From Lewinellaceae bacterium (GTDB lineage Bacteria > Bacteroidota > Bacteroidia > Chitinophagales > Saprospiraceae), in contig JADJWX010000025.1 of the NCBI GenBank assembly GCA_016716135.1, positions 1-55,414 on the forward strand: a stretch of DNA of 55,414 bases. The letters are read 5' to 3'. Numbering within the stretch: position 1 is the stretch's first letter; every line of letters begins with the position of its first letter. Positions 26,406 through 35,785 of this stretch are shown here, piece after piece. Below the pieces are notes generated by a model. It was given only the letters and a program-made list of their open reading frames with translations, was not told the DNA's origin and ran no database searches. The translations under genes and the position numbers were made by a program.

Positions 26406-29400
26406 TTAGCGCAGCAAACTGGTGCTGCCCCGGAATGTTTCCTGCACGCCATCGCTGTATTCCACTTCTAGTACCCAAACATAAACCCCCGGATTGACCG
26501 GCAGCCCCCGGAATGTGCCGTCCCAACCCGCATTTGTGTCATTGAGGTGGAACCCGCCACCTTCGTACAATAACTCACCCCATCGGTCGAATACCTGAAA
26601 CGCCAGTACTTTCGTAGTCTGTTGACCATGCGCTAAAAGCAGGTCGTTGGCGCCGTCGCCGTTTGGTGAAAAACCGGTGGGGACAAACACTTTGCGCACT
26701 TTTTCAACGGTCACCAGAATGCGGTCTGAAGCGCTGCAACCCAAAGAGTCCGTTACCTGAATTTCAAACCAGCGCGCGAATTCCAACCCCTGGACAAAGG
26801 GAGCCTGGCAATCCAAACAACTTAGCCAAAGGCTGTCGGCGGCTTGCCAGCTATACTGCACCGGCGGCACGGCATTTGATACCTCGGCCAGGAGCTGCGT
26901 GCTTTCGCCGAAAATAATGGTGACAGAGGGGCCCAGATCGACCAAAACCGGGTCTTGCTGTAGTACTTCCACCGGCGGCAATTCTACCACGCAACCATTT
27001 TTATCCAGAATACGGGGGACAAAAAAACCGGCTTGCAGCCCGATTTGTACGGGTGAGCCAGTCCAGCTCCCCCCGTTAAGCGCATAGCGGTAGGGTGGGG
27101 TGCCGCCGCTTCCGGTGAGCAGGATTTCCCCCCGGGCCTCGTCTAGGCACCCGATATCTTTTTTGCTGGATGTGCCACTAAGTGCGTTGGGTTGCCCAAT
27201 TACAGCGGAATCGATTGTGACGCATCCATTCTTGTCCGTCAGGGTGAGCGGGTAAGTGCCGGCGGGCAGGTTCTGTAAGGTATTCGTCTGTGCACCGTTT
27301 ACCCAGGAATACTGGTAGGGTGGGGTGCCGCCAGAAGGAATTGCCGCCGCCTGCGCGGAACTATCGCCAAAACAAAGAGGGGTTTTTACCTGAAATTCGA
27401 TCTCCAGGGCATCTGGCTGACCCAGGGTTGTGCCTGTTGTACCGGTACAACCCCTGGCGTCAACAACAGTAACCTGGTAGTTCCCCGCCGGCAGGTTGAA
27501 GGCCAACGAATCGACGGCATCAACTACCGATGCCCCCCAGGCATAGCTGTACGGCGCCACCCCGCCGGAACCGAGCACAATAATACTGCCATCGGATCCA
27601 TTGAAGCACGATGGCGGCGCCGAACGGGTTATGGTGATAAAAACAGGTGCAGGTGCGCCGATGGTGGCAGTTTGGGTGGCGCTGCAGCCCTGTTGGTCCG
27701 TCACCGTAACGGTGTATGTTTGGCCCGCCAGGAGGCCTGTTGCCAGAGGACCGGTTTGAACCGGGGTGGTGTTCCATTTCCAGGTTAGTTGGCTTGGATT
27801 AGCCTGCATTGTTCCATAAAAAACACCTGCAACCTTTGCCGTGCCGGTATTTGCCCCGAAGCAATCGGCTGGCTCACTTTGCACCTCTACACGCATCGGC
27901 TCTTTTTGTGGAATATAAACAGAGTCGATCGCGGTGCAATTTTTTGCATCCGTTACCAAAACACGGTACAAGCCCGCGCTCAAGCCTGATGCAGTAGCCG
28001 TATTTTGATTATTTGGACTCCATTGATATGAATACGGCGGTGTTCCACCGGAGGGTGTCGCAGTTGCGCCGCCGTTATTTGCTCCAAAACAAATGGTGTC
28101 GCCCTGAGCCGGCAAACCGATTTCAAGGGCGCTGGCAGGCGCCGCAATAATAACGGCTTGCACGAAGGTGCAGCCGGCAGCATCGGTTACGGTTGCGCTA
28201 TAGGTTCCGGCAATAAGGTTATTGGCTTCCAGGCCAGGCGCCACAAAACCATTGGGCCCATTCCATAACACCGAATAACCGCCGCTTCCGCCGCTTATTT
28301 CCAGCTTTGCCGTACCCGTGGCTGCGCCAAAACAGTCAATATTCTGAGCGACAACACCAACATGTATTGCATCCGGGGCTGTGATTGTTGCCGAGGTTTC
28401 CACAGTGCAGCCGGCAGCATCGGTGACGGTAACGGAATATCCGCCGGCAATTTTATTTGAAATACCCGGGCTGGTTTCTCCGGAGTTCCAAATGAAGCTC
28501 AAGGGGGGCGTGCCGCCTTGCACCTGCGTGGAAACAGCACCATCGGCAAGGCCAAAACAGGATGCCTGCGTTGGCACGGCCAGCAAGCCAAGTGCCGCCG
28601 GCTGGGCGATCAGAACTGAATTCGTGGCTGTGCAACCATTGGCGTCGGATACGGTCACGGTATAGGTTCCGGCACTTAGATTTTGCGCGAGCATGCTTGT
28701 TTGGCTGTCCGGGTCACTCCATTGAAAAATGAAGTTGCCGGCGCCCCCGGATGCTGCCACTGAAGCGCTTCCGGTGGCCGTGCCGAAACAGCGCGCATCC
28801 GTATGGCTCGTGGTGCTGAAAATGGCGGGAGGCGCCGTCACAGTCGTTTGCAGGCTCAGTTGACAACCGTTTTGATCGGAAATAGTTACTGTGTAGGTGC
28901 CGGCTGCCAGGTTGGATGCCGTTTCGGTAGTTTGTCCGGCAGGGTCGTTCCATTGATAGGTCAGGGCGCCCGACCCACCTTGCGCACTTACAATGGCGGC
29001 GCCGGTTGCCAGGTTTGCACAGGTTGCTGCAAGACTGTCAATCGTCGCTGTTAGCGGCGCAGGAGAACCAATCAGTGCAAAGGATGTTTTGGCGCAGCCG
29101 GCATTATCGGTGACGGTAACGGTATAATTTCCGGCAGCGAGATTGGTTGCGAGTGCTCCGGATTGTCCGTTGCTCCAGGAATAATTGTAGGGTGCAATTC
29201 CGCCGTTTACACTAATTGCGGCCTGCCCGGTTGAATCGCCGGAGCATTTAGTCAGCCAGGTGGTTACGGCCAGCTGCAGATCGGGTGGCTGACTGAGGGT
29301 TGCACTTGCTGTTGTAGAACAACCGTTCTGATCGGTAACCGTTACAGTGTATGTGCCTGCCACTAAATTCACAGCACTGGCCAGATTTTGGTTAGCCGGG

Positions 29401-31874
29401 TCGTTCCATTGGAAATCGAGCACACCACTACCGCCCAGGGCATTCGCCGTTGCAGTTCCATTGTCGCCACCAAAACAGGTGATATTATTGGATTCAACCT
29501 GGGCCTCAAGGTTTGGAGCTTCGCTGACAGTAAAGGGCAAAACGGCAAAACATCCGGAATTGTCGGTAACTGTTGCAGTATAGTTACCGGGTGCAAGGTT
29601 GTTAAACACCCCGGTGCTGTTTTGCTGGCTTCCCAGGTTGAATGTGTAGGGTGGATTTAAATTATCGGTACTGAGTACAATACTGCCATTTGCCTGGCCG
29701 GTGCAGGTTTCTCCGGTTACCACACTTTCGACTTGCGGCTGGTCACAGTTGACGCAGAGCGCCGTGCCAGAAGGACCCGGACAATTTAAGCCGGGATCAT
29801 TGATGGGCTGTACTTCAATGGTGACCAGTGTGCCGGGGTTGAGGCCGTTTACCACATGGTTGTTGAGGCCACTGGGTAATATCCACCCTGCTCCGTTCAC
29901 ATTTACCTGATAACCGGTAGCGCCGGCTACATCTGGCCATGAAAACGAAATGGAATTATTGGTAAATCCTGCGCAGGAAACCACGGGGGCAGCCAATGGT
30001 TCAAGTACATTCACCTGAACGGAGTCCTCCAGCGTGCATCCATACGAATCCACCGCAAGCAAATGGTAGGTTGTCGGCACATCCGGCTGCGCAAGTGGCA
30101 CCGGGCAGTCGGCACAGGAAAGTCCTGCTGCTGGCGACCACTGGTATTTGATTTCGTACAATGGCTCAAAGGTGATTGTCCAGTCGTTCAAAGTGCCGAC
30201 AAAACCATTGCCGTCATCTTTTAATTGTAATTTCCAGTTGCCGTTTACCGGATAGGCGCCGCTCCACAAGTCGGACCAGGGCCCCTCGGGTTGCCAGTCA
30301 CCGGTAAAGGGGGCATCCGGTTTAGTGCTTTGACCGATAAGTTTTGTTGCCGCCGGCGTAAAACAGGTATTGGTAAAATTTTTACCATCGGCGCCACAAT
30401 CAGTCATTAATTCGAGAAACTGTCCGCCCGGAGATACCAGATACACATCCAGGTCGTCTACCCAGTTGTGTGCAATATTCAGGCAAACGGAGCGGATCAT
30501 GCCCGGTTGAAGTACCGGCGGAATTACGCCGAAAACAGTGATCGGGGAAGTGATAGTCGTATTTACGGGATTAATGGAAAAATCCTGCGAATTGCTGAAA
30601 ATCGGGGGAGGCGGTTGCGGAACCGGCAGCGTACCGTTCAGGGTAACAGCCTGGGCGCCAATGCAATAACTGGTATCCATCAGCTGATCTGGTGGCGCCA
30701 GCAGGTTGTCGCGCAACACAATTTGGATAGTATCGCGATTGCAAGGATCGCGGCGCACATCAATGGCCAGAAATTCGCCGGTTTCGGACAACCCATCTTC
30801 AAAAGCGACAATGGGTATAACAATTTCCTGTTGCCCGGCCGGAATGACCAGGTTTGCCGGAATCGTTTGATAGTCGAGGCCGTTGACTGCATTTCCAAGA
30901 ATCGTAAAATCGATCGGGTAATCCTCCGTTGCCGGTGTTGGCAAGCGGAAGGTGAGTGAGCCGGCCGAACAGCCTTCAGTGATGGTGCCGTCAAGGCTGG
31001 GTGTGTTCAATGCGGCGCGCAATGCCCCGGTGCCGAAACTTTTTGCCTCCAGAAAAACCCCGGAATCATAGTTTGGGTCGGCCACATCGGCGATAGCAAG
31101 TTTGATCGTATACGGTTCGCAGGGCACTACAATGGCTTCGGCTGTAAATACCCGGGTAAATCCATCATAAACCGGTGGTTTGTTTGTTCCGTTGTTATCA
31201 ACAAAATATTGCTCGTTTTTAGCCGGGCAGTTGGAGGTGGTTGGGTTGACCGGGTGAATATTATTGATTGAAACAGGCAGGTTGGTGCCGGGAATAAGCG
31301 CAATGTTCGTTGGAGTAGGGTAGTTCGGCCCCTGAATGAAAAATCCAAAAATGTCATTGAAGTTGCTGCACCCAAATTCCGGGTACTCCTCGGAGGCAAA
31401 AACATACCGGAAGCGCAAGGTATCTGAGGTAGGCACAAACGTAATGGTGTACCGGCCAATGTCATAAAGCGCGCCGGAGGCCAACGGCGCGAGGTCGGGG
31501 TCGGTGCCCGGGAACAGACCATTTATTATATTATTGGCGAATGCATTGCCTGGTTCACTGCTCCCGTATTCGTTTAATGCAGGGTTTCCGGTTTCGCTTC
31601 GGCCGGTTGTCATAACAATGCCGCGCTCAAGGCCGATAGATTGCTGGCCGCCGGTAAAGTATCCTACGGAGATGGCCTGCCCGTTGTAGGTGATATTGGT
31701 CACCTCAACGCCATCGCCTAAAAAAATATTGGAAATCAGATTCTCCGGAGTAAATGGTGCTGTGGTTGCATTCGTTACCTGCAAAGATTGCGCCGTCAAG
31801 GCGCATACGGGAAACATGAAAAGTGCGATTAGAAACAGAGGGTTGCATAAAAATGCAGGGCGCTTTTGTAACAT
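26406..31874 (-). CDS. Giant SprB-repeat adhesin with gliding-motility/T9SS type B C-terminal domain
   Basis: A 1,822-residue surface protein. Order: signal peptide (1-28), choice-of-anchor-L-like domain (about 40-280), Calx-beta-like domain (300-390), proprotein-convertase P-like domain (430-545), an FN3-like segment (630-700), twelve SprB-type repeats of about 78 residues (710-1643), and a C-terminal CHU_C-type sorting domain (VPTGFSPNGDGANDLL, FDRWGELLYEG, GVYVWVLEVEY). Each repeat has a CFGxxxG-like start, GGxxPYxYxW centre and AGxYTVTVTDxxGC end. Such proteins leave by the type IX system and mediate gliding or adhesion. It forms a transcription unit by itself. Confidence 0.93.
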   Translation of the reverse strand: MLQKRPAFLCNPLFLIALFMFPVCALTAQSLQVTNATTAPFTPENLISNIFLGDGVEVTNITYNGQAISVGYFTGGQQSIGLERGIVMTTGRSETGNPALNEYGSSEPGNAFANNIINGLFPGTDPDLAPLASGALYDIGRYTITFVPTSDTLRFRYVFASEEYPEFGCSNFNDIFGFFIQGPNYPTPTNIALIPGTNLPVSINNIHPVNPTTSNCPAKNEQYFVDNNGTNKPPVYDGFTRVFTAEAIVVPCEPYTIKLAIADVADPNYDSGVFLEAKSFGTGALRAALNTPSLDGTITEGCSAGSLTFRLPTPATEDYPIDFTILGNAVNGLDYQTIPANLVIPAGQQEIVIPIVAFEDGLSETGEFLAIDVRRDPCNRDTIQIVLRDNLLAPPDQLMDTSYCIGAQAVTLNGTLPVPQPPPPIFSNSQDFSINPVNTTITSPITVFGVIPPVLQPGMIRSVCLNIAHNWVDDLDVYLVSPGGQFLELMTDCGADGKNFTNTCFTPAATKLIGQSTKPDAPFTGDWQPEGPWSDLWSGAYPVNGNWKLQLKDDGNGFVGTLNDWTITFEPLYEIKYQWSPAAGLSCADCPVPLAQPDVPTTYHLLAVDSYGCTLEDSVQVNVLEPLAAPVVSCAGFTNNSISFSWPDVAGATGYQVNVNGAGWILPSGLNNHVVNGLNPGTLVTIEVQPINDPGLNCPGPSGTALCVNCDQPQVESVVTGETCTGQANGSIVLSTDNLNPPYTFNLGSQQNSTGVFNNLAPGNYTATVTDNSGCFAVLPFTVSEAPNLEAQVESNNITCFGGDNGTATANALGGSGVLDFQWNDPANQNLASAVNLVAGTYTVTVTDQNGCSTTASATLSQPPDLQLAVTTWLTKCSGDSTGQAAISVNGGIAPYNYSWSNGQSGALATNLAAGNYTVTVTDNAGCAKTSFALIGSPAPLTATIDSLAATCANLATGAAIVSAQGGSGALTYQWNDPAGQTTETASNLAAGTYTVTISDQNGCQLSLQTTVTAPPAIFSTTSHTDARCFGTATGSASVAASGGAGNFIFQWSDPDSQTSMLAQNLSAGTYTVTVSDANGCTATNSVLIAQPAALGLLAVPTQASCFGLADGAVSTQVQGGTPPLSFIWNSGETSPGISNKIAGGYSVTVTDAAGCTVETSATITAPDAIHVGVVAQNIDCFGAATGTAKLEISGGSGGYSVLWNGPNGFVAPGLEANNLIAGTYSATVTDAAGCTFVQAVIIAAPASALEIGLPAQGDTICFGANNGGATATPSGGTPPYSYQWSPNNQNTATASGLSAGLYRVLVTDAKNCTAIDSVYIPQKEPMRVEVQSEPADCFGANTGTAKVAGVFYGTMQANPSQLTWKWNTTPVQTGPLATGLLAGQTYTVTVTDQQGCSATQTATIGAPAPVFITITRSAPPSCFNGSDGSIIVLGSGGVAPYSYAWGASVVDAVDSLAFNLPAGNYQVTVVDARGCTGTTGTTLGQPDALEIEFQVKTPLCFGDSSAQAAAIPSGGTPPYQYSWVNGAQTNTLQNLPAGTYPLTLTDKNGCVTIDSAVIGQPNALSGTSSKKDIGCLDEARGEILLTGSGGTPPYRYALNGGSWTGSPVQIGLQAGFFVPRILDKNGCVVELPPVEVLQQDPVLVDLGPSVTIIFGESTQLLAEVSNAVPPVQYSWQAADSLWLSCLDCQAPFVQGLEFARWFEIQVTDSLGCSASDRILVTVEKVRKVFVPTGFSPNGDGANDLLLAHGQQTTKVLAFQVFDRWGELLYEGGGFHLNDTNAGWDGTFRGLPVNPGVYVWVLEVEYSDGVQETFRGSTSLLR
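26945..29745 (-). repeat. Twelve SprB-type coding repeats
   Basis: Twelve in-frame units of about 230 bases each. They are diverged in DNA but conserved in protein pattern: a first cysteine, a central GG-x-PY/F motif, and a closing TVTD-x-x-GC. Units 3 and 4 replace the usual CFG with CSG and CAN, unit 1 uses CTG and unit 12 CLD. Confidence 0.88.
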
Positions 31875-32127
31875 AGAGGGTGTGTTTGCCTGATACGCAA
31901 AAGTCTTTTTTTAAATCAAAATTTTCACAAAGAACCACCAGAAAAGCCTCCAGCGGTCCAAATTCGGTTTTTCGCCAACCCGTTTCCACTTGTATTCCAT
32001 CAATCAATTTTTGCCATTGATCTAATTTTCAAAACAATCGCTGCCCGGCGATATTCCTTTGTGTGGATTTAATATTCTGCAATTATTCAACGGCCGGTCT
32101 TTTTTCGCCGGCATCATACCACGTATT

Positions 32128-33915
32128 ATGAGTCAGTTCCTCAAATTTATCTTCGCTTCCTGTCTGGGCACTTTTTTAGCCCTGGTTTTATTGTTCTTTT
32201 TCGGTATTTGGACAATCACCGGTTTTGCCGAAAAGGCTATGGAAAAGGAGAAAGTTTCAGTAAAAGCCAACTCCGTTCTGGAACTCAAGTTTGAGATGCC
32301 TATTCCTGAAAAAACCAACAATTTACCGTTGGACCCCTTCGATATGGACCGGGAGAACGTCCTTGGGCTGACCGATATGGTCAAGGCTATTGAGCAAGCA
32401 AAAGGAGACCCCGACATCAAGGGCATTTATATAAATGCAATGTACCTGACGGCCGGAAAGGCTACCGCATCGGTGCTTCGGGATGCACTGCTCGATTTTA
32501 AAACCTCAGGGAAATTTATCATTGCTTACGCCAACTTTTACACCCAAAATGCTTACTACGTTGCTTCCGTAGCCGATGAGGTGCTGATCAATCCGATTGG
32601 AGCCGTCGATTTTCGCGGTCTTTCCGGGATGATCATGTTTTATAAAGGCATGCTGGATAAACTGGATATCCAAATGCGGATTTTTTATGCCGGCAAATTT
32701 AAAGGGGCAACGGAACCATACCGGTTGGATAAAATGAGCCCGGAAAACCGCCTGCAAATCCGTGAATATATTTCGGCTTTGTACGATGAAATGATTGCGG
32801 ATATCAGCAAGAGCCGCAATATCTCTCAAGCGGACTTGCGGGCAGTTGCGGATAATTTTAATGGGAAAAGTGCAAAAGGCGCGGTCGAAAACAAGCTGGT
32901 CGACCGGATCGCATACGAAGACGAGGCATTTGACCTCATTCGTTCCAAAATCGGGCTCGACGAAAAAGAAAAACTCAACCGTGTCAGTGTAGAAAATTAC
33001 TATTCCTCCCGGGTAAAAAAGTTTGACCTTTCCTCCAAGGATAAAATTGCTGTGCTGTTTGCCGAAGGCACCATTGTAGACGGCGATCAGGCCGATCCCG
33101 GGGATATTTGTGATGTGAAATACGTGAAAATGCTCCGCCAGATTCGCAAGGACGACAATGTCAAAGCTATCGTTTTACGGATCAACTCACCGGGTGGCAG
33201 TGTACTGGCCAGCGAAAATATTTTACGCGAAGTTCAATTGTGCCGGCAGGCCGGCAAACCGATCGTCGTAAGTATGGGAGACGTCGCCGCTTCCGGGGGG
33301 TATTACATCGCTTGCCAGGCCGATAGCATCTTTGCCGAACCGACTACCATCACCGGATCGATTGGCGTTTTTGGTGTGATCCCGATTCTGCAAAAAACAA
33401 TGAAAGAAAATCTGGGCATCACGATGGATACCGTGCGCACCGGAAAATACTCAGCATTTGGCACGCCGTTTTATGACTTTTCGCCGGAAGAAAGCCAGCT
33501 GATCCAGGAACGGGTGGAGTGGATTTATCAGGATTTTCTGGAGAAAGTGGCCAAAGGCCGGAAAATGACGCCTGAAGCGGTGCATGAAATTGCACAGGGC
33601 CGGGTTTGGGCCGGCGAAAAAGCAAAAACCATCGGACTTGTGGATGATATGGGCGGCCTCGATCGCGCGCTATCCGCCGCCGCAAAGCTGGCCGGCCTGG
33701 AAAAATACCGCACCACCGAATTCCCCCGGACCAAGACCGGCCTGGAACAACTGCTGGAGAAATTTGACAAAGACCGGGATTCGGATGAAGTGATCCGTGC
33801 CTGGATGATCCGTTCCGAACTTGGTGAAATGTACCCGGTGTATAAAACATTGCAGGATATGCGTAAAAATCAGGGTATCCAGGCCCGCCTGCCGTTTGAA
33901 CTGGTTATTCAATAA
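32128..33915 (+). CDS. sppA: Signal peptide peptidase SppA, 67-kDa type
   Basis: A 595-residue membrane protease that clears cleaved signal peptides. One N-terminal membrane helix (about 8-35) is followed by two S49 domains, the double-length form. The lysine of the Ser/Lys dyad falls in the first domain (GKFKGATEPYR), and the serine in the second (DVAASGGYYIAC, after INSPGGSV). The ATG at 32128 is chosen since it puts the helix at the usual place; the frame is open upstream without conserved sequence. A palindromic element lies 70 bases downstream. Confidence 0.94.
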   Translation: MSQFLKFIFASCLGTFLALVLLFFFGIWTITGFAEKAMEKEKVSVKANSVLELKFEMPIPEKTNNLPLDPFDMDRENVLGLTDMVKAIEQAKGDPDIKGIYINAMYLTAGKATASVLRDALLDFKTSGKFIIAYANFYTQNAYYVASVADEVLINPIGAVDFRGLSGMIMFYKGMLDKLDIQMRIFYAGKFKGATEPYRLDKMSPENRLQIREYISALYDEMIADISKSRNISQADLRAVADNFNGKSAKGAVENKLVDRIAYEDEAFDLIRSKIGLDEKEKLNRVSVENYYSSRVKKFDLSSKDKIAVLFAEGTIVDGDQADPGDICDVKYVKMLRQIRKDDNVKAIVLRINSPGGSVLASENILREVQLCRQAGKPIVVSMGDVAASGGYYIACQADSIFAEPTTITGSIGVFGVIPILQKTMKENLGITMDTVRTGKYSAFGTPFYDFSPEESQLIQERVEWIYQDFLEKVAKGRKMTPEAVHEIAQGRVWAGEKAKTIGLVDDMGGLDRALSAAAKLAGLEKYRTTEFPRTKTGLEQLLEKFDKDRDSDEVIRAWMIRSELGEMYPVYKTLQDMRKNQGIQARLPFELVIQ

Positions 33916-33984
33916 CCATTCTGGTTGTTTCAATTGGGGCAATAGAACGGCTTCACAACATGAATCATCCCGAATTTTTAAAAT

Positions 33985-34146
33985 GACTTCGGAGAAGTCA
34001 AATATTTGTAGATCAGAGATTTAAGAGGGATCGACGACCTCGTAGAGGTCGCATGTGCAGGGGTTAGCACCTGGAGATTCGACCTCTCCGAGGTCGGGCA
34101 ACGGGTAACCGGAGCATTTCTACAAATATTTGACCTCTCCGAGGTC
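33985..34146. mobile_element. MITE-like palindromic element with nested hairpins
   Basis: 162 bases bounded by 28-base inverted repeats (33985-34012 and 34119-34146) that differ at only two positions. Those two changes compensate each other within the terminal palindrome: GACTTCGGAGAAGTC at the left end, GACCTCTCCGAGGTC at the right. Two further copies of the palindrome lie inside (34036-34050 and 34081-34095). There is no credible reading frame. It could be a non-autonomous mobile element or a transcribed structured RNA; the sequence alone does not decide. Confidence 0.75.
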
Positions 34147-35046
34147 TTTTTTATGGAAAATTCAGACTCTAGTTTGCGCATTGAGGTTCCTGGGGTAAAC
34201 GCAATGAAATGCAAGGTTCTCCCGCTCCCGGCCGGCCGCGCGGGAGTACCGGGCGCACGGCACCGGGTCTTTAGGCGGCCGTTACGCCAGCGGACGCGCC
34301 GGGCAATGACGCGCATTAATGTATTGCATTTTGGCCTCCACGCGGCGGCAAACCTTTATCCAGTGGCCAAGCAACCAGACCCGGTTTTGAATCCGCTGGA
34401 TGAGTTGAGGCGGCAAGACACATCGTCAAGCAACTGCGCTGGTATTGCAAACGACTATTACGAACCGCAGATGAAACTCCGCGTAGCGTTCCAGGAGTTG
34501 GATTTTACGCCATCCAGTTATTGACTGAAGGGCGATATGAGACGCTTCAGAACCCTGGATAAACTCTGTGCCTATCGGGGCTTGTGCCTCAAACGCATAA
34601 AGCGGTGACCGGTCAGGCTAATCGACGAACTACTCGGGGAAAAGGCGCGCGTAGTGCCCTTGAGTGTTCGTGGAAAGCGATTCAACAAGACAGTGAACTA
34701 AGCCTTTGCTACTTGAAATTGCGAAAACGCTGATGGCCCGCATGCCATCATTAAAATTAGCAGAAAATACTTAATCGAATCCGCGGGTGGCTTACGGGGC
34801 AACCCTATACGCCAATCCAAAACACGAAAACCTACGGCAAGTTGTTCATTAAATGCCATAAATAAACTCCCGGGAGTAGACCGCTTAGTCATCCCTGCGG
34901 CATTTCACCATAGGTGAAAAAGTCCGCTTAATCTCAGACCGGCCTCCCGTTTTAACAAAGTTATCTGGAATCTTGCGGCCTCAGGCAATTGAGTGGCCGC
35001 TCATAGAAGAGTATTTGGGCATATTTATGAACACAAGTCAACCCCT
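34147..35046. other. About 0.9 kb without a recognisable gene
   Basis: Both strands lack a frame with conserved-looking protein. A plus frame at 34153-34524 and a minus frame at 34698-34892 are open but show arginine/proline-rich or random composition and no motif. The stretch 34530-34700 reads like an interrupted coding region (LDKLCAYRGLCLKRIKR, stop, then DELLGEKARVVPLSVRGKRF), which may be a decayed gene; its family was not recognised. Confidence 0.5.
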
Positions 35047-35083
35047 CAAAAAAATGAAAGGGACGAACATTGCGCCCCTTTCA
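35047..35083 (-). terminator. Intrinsic terminator of the hotdog/prolyl-hydroxylase operon
   Basis: Read on the minus strand, stem TGAAAGGG (35083-35076) pairs with CCCTTTCA (35062-35055) and is followed by TTTTTTTGAGG. It lies about 110 bases downstream of the stop of the PHD-like gene. Confidence 0.75.
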
Positions 35084-35194
35084 AGTAGAACTTTTGTGCC
35101 AAATACTCTCCAAATGCCTAAAAAATAACCTGTAAGAACAAAAAACGCTCTTCACGCTTGGATAGCAACATAGAGGGATGACTCATGTTATTTT

Positions 35195-35785
35195 TTAAAT
35201 GCGCTTAAGCCAGCCCGCTATACTCAACCTGGGCCGGATGGCCGGCTTGACTTCATGCTCCACTTCGTCTGACTTAAAAAAAACAGCGCTCCCCCCCGTA
35301 GGATAAATTTCTACAGGTTTTTCCCCGGAAAACAATAACAACTGACCAGAATCCGATGCACTCCAGTCTTCGTTCAAATAGGTTACCAGTGAAAATTTTC
35401 GTCCCTGGTCACTTTTGAACTGATCCAGGTGCCGCTTGTAAAAGCTACCGGTTTCATAGCGGGCAAAGTGGAATTCGAAGGCATTGATGCCGGCGTAGCA
35501 GGTGCGGTTCAGATAGTCAATAAATGCCTCAATTTGCTCCAGGAATGCTTTTTCAGCGGCGCTGTTTTCTTTTTCGAGCCAGTAAATCATATCGCCTCGA
35601 ATTTTGAGGTTTTTTGCATACGTGAAGTGTTGGCCGATGCCCGCGGGTTTCATGGCGCCCGATTCGTATAAGTATACCAGCTGTTGGCGCAGCGCGGCTG
35701 TGAGTTCAGGACTTATGAAGGCATTCGCCAGCCCGAACTGATGTTCGAGCAAGCCTTCGATCAGTGCTTCAAATTTATCTTCCAT
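35195..35785 (-). CDS. PHD/EGLN-like 2-oxoglutarate/Fe(II) prolyl hydroxylase
   Basis: A 196-residue soluble dioxygenase. The motif KIRGDMIYWLE (61-71) is the hallmark of the HIF prolyl-hydroxylase (PHD/EGLN) group and its bacterial relatives. Iron ligands are His119 and Asp121 (RHLDQF) and His177 (VEHEV); Arg186 is placed to bind 2-oxoglutarate. The product is therefore likely an oxygen-dependent protein prolyl hydroxylase. A known bacterial member (Pseudomonas PPHD) acts on elongation factor Tu, but the target here is unknown. Its ATG follows directly after the stop codon of the upstream hotdog-fold gene, so translation is coupled. Confidence 0.88.
   Translation of the reverse strand: MEDKFEALIEGLLEHQFGLANAFISPELTAALRQQLVYLYESGAMKPAGIGQHFTYAKNLKIRGDMIYWLEKENSAAEKAFLEQIEAFIDYLNRTCYAGINAFEFHFARYETGSFYKRHLDQFKSDQGRKFSLVTYLNEDWSASDSGQLLLFSGEKPVEIYPTGGSAVFFKSDEVEHEVKPAIRPRLSIAGWLKRI

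Noticed and set aside
26406..31874. Long plus-strand and other-frame open stretches across the adhesin gene
   Set aside because: They follow from the repeat structure and base composition; only the minus frame has signal peptide, domains and sorting tail.
33978..34316. Minus-strand frame of 112 codons across the palindromic element
   Set aside because: The frame is a by-product of the repeated palindromes and has no sign of selection as protein.
34153..34524. Open plus-strand frame of 123 codons
   Set aside because: Composition and lack of motifs look random, and it begins in the end of the palindromic element.
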